A stretch of DNA of 64,000 bases from Prosthecobacter dejongeii (GTDB taxonomy: Bacteria; Verrucomicrobiota; Verrucomicrobiia; Verrucomicrobiales; Verrucomicrobiaceae), in contig NZ_JACHIF010000013.1 in NCBI RefSeq assembly GCF_014203045.1, forward strand, positions 1 through 64,000, in the 5' to 3' direction. The notes below the pieces were generated by a model. It did not search any database, was not told the DNA's origin, and worked only from the letters and a program-made list of their open reading frames with translations. The stretch's first letter is position 1; the number at the start of each line of letters is the position of its first letter. The position numbers were made by a program, and so were the translations under genes. This document shows, piece by piece, positions 61,774 through 64,000 of this stretch.

Positions 61774-62228
61774 TGGTCAAATTGTTGCTGTACAATCGGC
61801 AGAAAACGCACCGCCCAGACCTACCCTGGCTGCGCCGGATCCTCAAATCTGCCCTGCCCCATTGTCTGGCAGAAGCTAAATCTCCTCAGGCTCCACTATC
61901 TGAGTTGGAAGAAATCGAATTCACCATCATTTCCGACGACGAAATTGCCGAGGTGCATGCCGAATTTCTCGAAGACCCAACTCCGACAGATGTCATCACC
62001 TTTCATCATGGTGAAATCCTCGTCAGTGCAGACACCGCCCTGCGCCAAGGGGCTGAGCATGGCCAGACGCTGAATGAAGAACTGGCCCTCTATCTGATTC
62101 ATGGTCTGATGCACCTGGGCGGGTGGGATGATCACGAGGCGGAGGAAGCGGCTGAAATGACACGCCGTCAGGAAGCGATTCACCGCCGTGTTTTGAGCGA
62201 AATTCCCCGTCTTGGCAAGAGCGCGTAG
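61773..62228 (+). CDS. ybeY: Endoribonuclease YbeY
   Basis: A 151-residue zinc-dependent rRNA-processing enzyme. The metal site appears as HGLMHLGGWDDH, with the three histidines expected, after FLEDPTPTDVITFHHGEI. It overlaps pgpH by one base. YbeY helps mature 16S rRNA and remove damaged ribosomes. Confidence 0.93.
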   Translation: MVKLLLYNRQKTHRPDLPWLRRILKSALPHCLAEAKSPQAPLSELEEIEFTIISDDEIAEVHAEFLEDPTPTDVITFHHGEILVSADTALRQGAEHGQTLNEELALYLIHGLMHLGGWDDHEAEEAAEMTRRQEAIHRRVLSEIPRLGKSA

Positions 62229-62273
62229 AAAAGCCACTTTTCGTCTGACTTAGAAGCCCGTGGCGGAGAAAAA

Positions 62274-62297
62274 TTCGACTGCCCCTGGGGAGTCGAA
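62274..62297 (+). other. Strong hairpin ahead of kdsB
   Basis: TTCGACT (62274-62280) pairs with AGTCGAA (62291-62297), and inside them CCCC pairs with GGGG across a very short loop, with one bulged G. It has no T tract and sits about 85 bases before the kdsB start codon in a 154-base gap. It may be an RNA element in the leader. Confidence 0.45.
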
Positions 62298-62382
62298 GAA
62301 GTGACGCCCTGACATTCGCCATTTCTTTCTTGCACCCTTCCCGCCTCCGCGCCATCTCAGGTGAACCGTCCTGCCACCACCC

Positions 62383-64000
<1,618 letters not shown>

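Overview
The window looks like a chromosomal segment of a Verrucomicrobiota bacterium, probably near Prosthecobacter/Verrucomicrobium. The basis is gene content: five S1 sulfatases, PSCyt/DUF1549/DUF1553 and DUF1501 proteins, Tat-exported Gfo/Idh/MocA oxidoreductase, ECF sigma/FecR-like pairs and very large secreted proteins, all typical of Planctomycetota-Verrucomicrobiota. Standard Gram-negative housekeeping genes lie between them. The species call is inference. No transposase, integrase, CRISPR array or rRNA operon was seen; the only RNA gene found is tmRNA.

Layout. 1-5.9 kb: a secreted carbohydrate-binding-like protein, a histidine phosphatase, a large DUF1549/DUF1553 protein, a thioesterase, then coaD-yceD-rpmF. 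5.9-9.6 kb (minus): a complete Mla-type lipid transport operon (MlaE with an N-terminal STAS-like region, MlaF, MlaD, PqiC-like lipoprotein). 9.6-11.8 kb: plsX-fabH. 11.8-12.9 kb: a conspicuously AT-rich patch with an orphan membrane/coiled-coil protein. 12.9-21.5 kb (plus): ECF sigma factor, FecR-like anti-sigma protein, a two-domain polysaccharide lyase, a Tat oxidoreductase and two sulfatases, several joined by ATGA overlaps; this reads as one regulated locus for a sulfated uronic-acid polysaccharide. 21.5 kb: tmRNA (minus) behind a shared terminator. 22-25 kb: zinc metallopeptidase, L,D-transpeptidase, HPr and HPr kinase. 25-34.2 kb (minus): a second catabolic block of three sulfatases, DUF1501 and a PSCyt1-DUF1549-DUF1553 protein, followed by a secreted esterase.

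35.5-38.2 kb: muropeptide amidase, bifunctional NAD(P)HX repair enzyme, FmdB-like protein. 38.4-40.3 kb: a nuoG-like gene standing apart from any other Complex I gene, preceded by a perfect TTGTGA-N6-TCACAA operator. 40.3-48.3 kb: SHD1/heparinase-like secreted protein, riboflavin synthase, PBP2, DUF6941, ACT, branched-chain aminotransferase, thymidylate synthase. 48.3-53.6 kb: a thioredoxin-like/CxxCH/PDZ protein, a second ECF sigma/FecR-LamG pair, and a TM/VWA-like protein. 53.7-59 kb: an unusually large signal peptidase I, a Ser/Thr kinase with an extracytoplasmic ConA-like region and three small exported or membrane proteins. 59-64 kb: the phoH-pgpH-ybeY group, kdsB and the 5' part of pyrG, cut by the window end.

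The most distinctive content is the pair of sulfatase-rich polysaccharide loci. No SusCD/TonB receptor and no formylglycine-generating enzyme is visible, so uptake and sulfatase maturation must be encoded elsewhere. All assignments come from reading motifs by eye; no database search was run.
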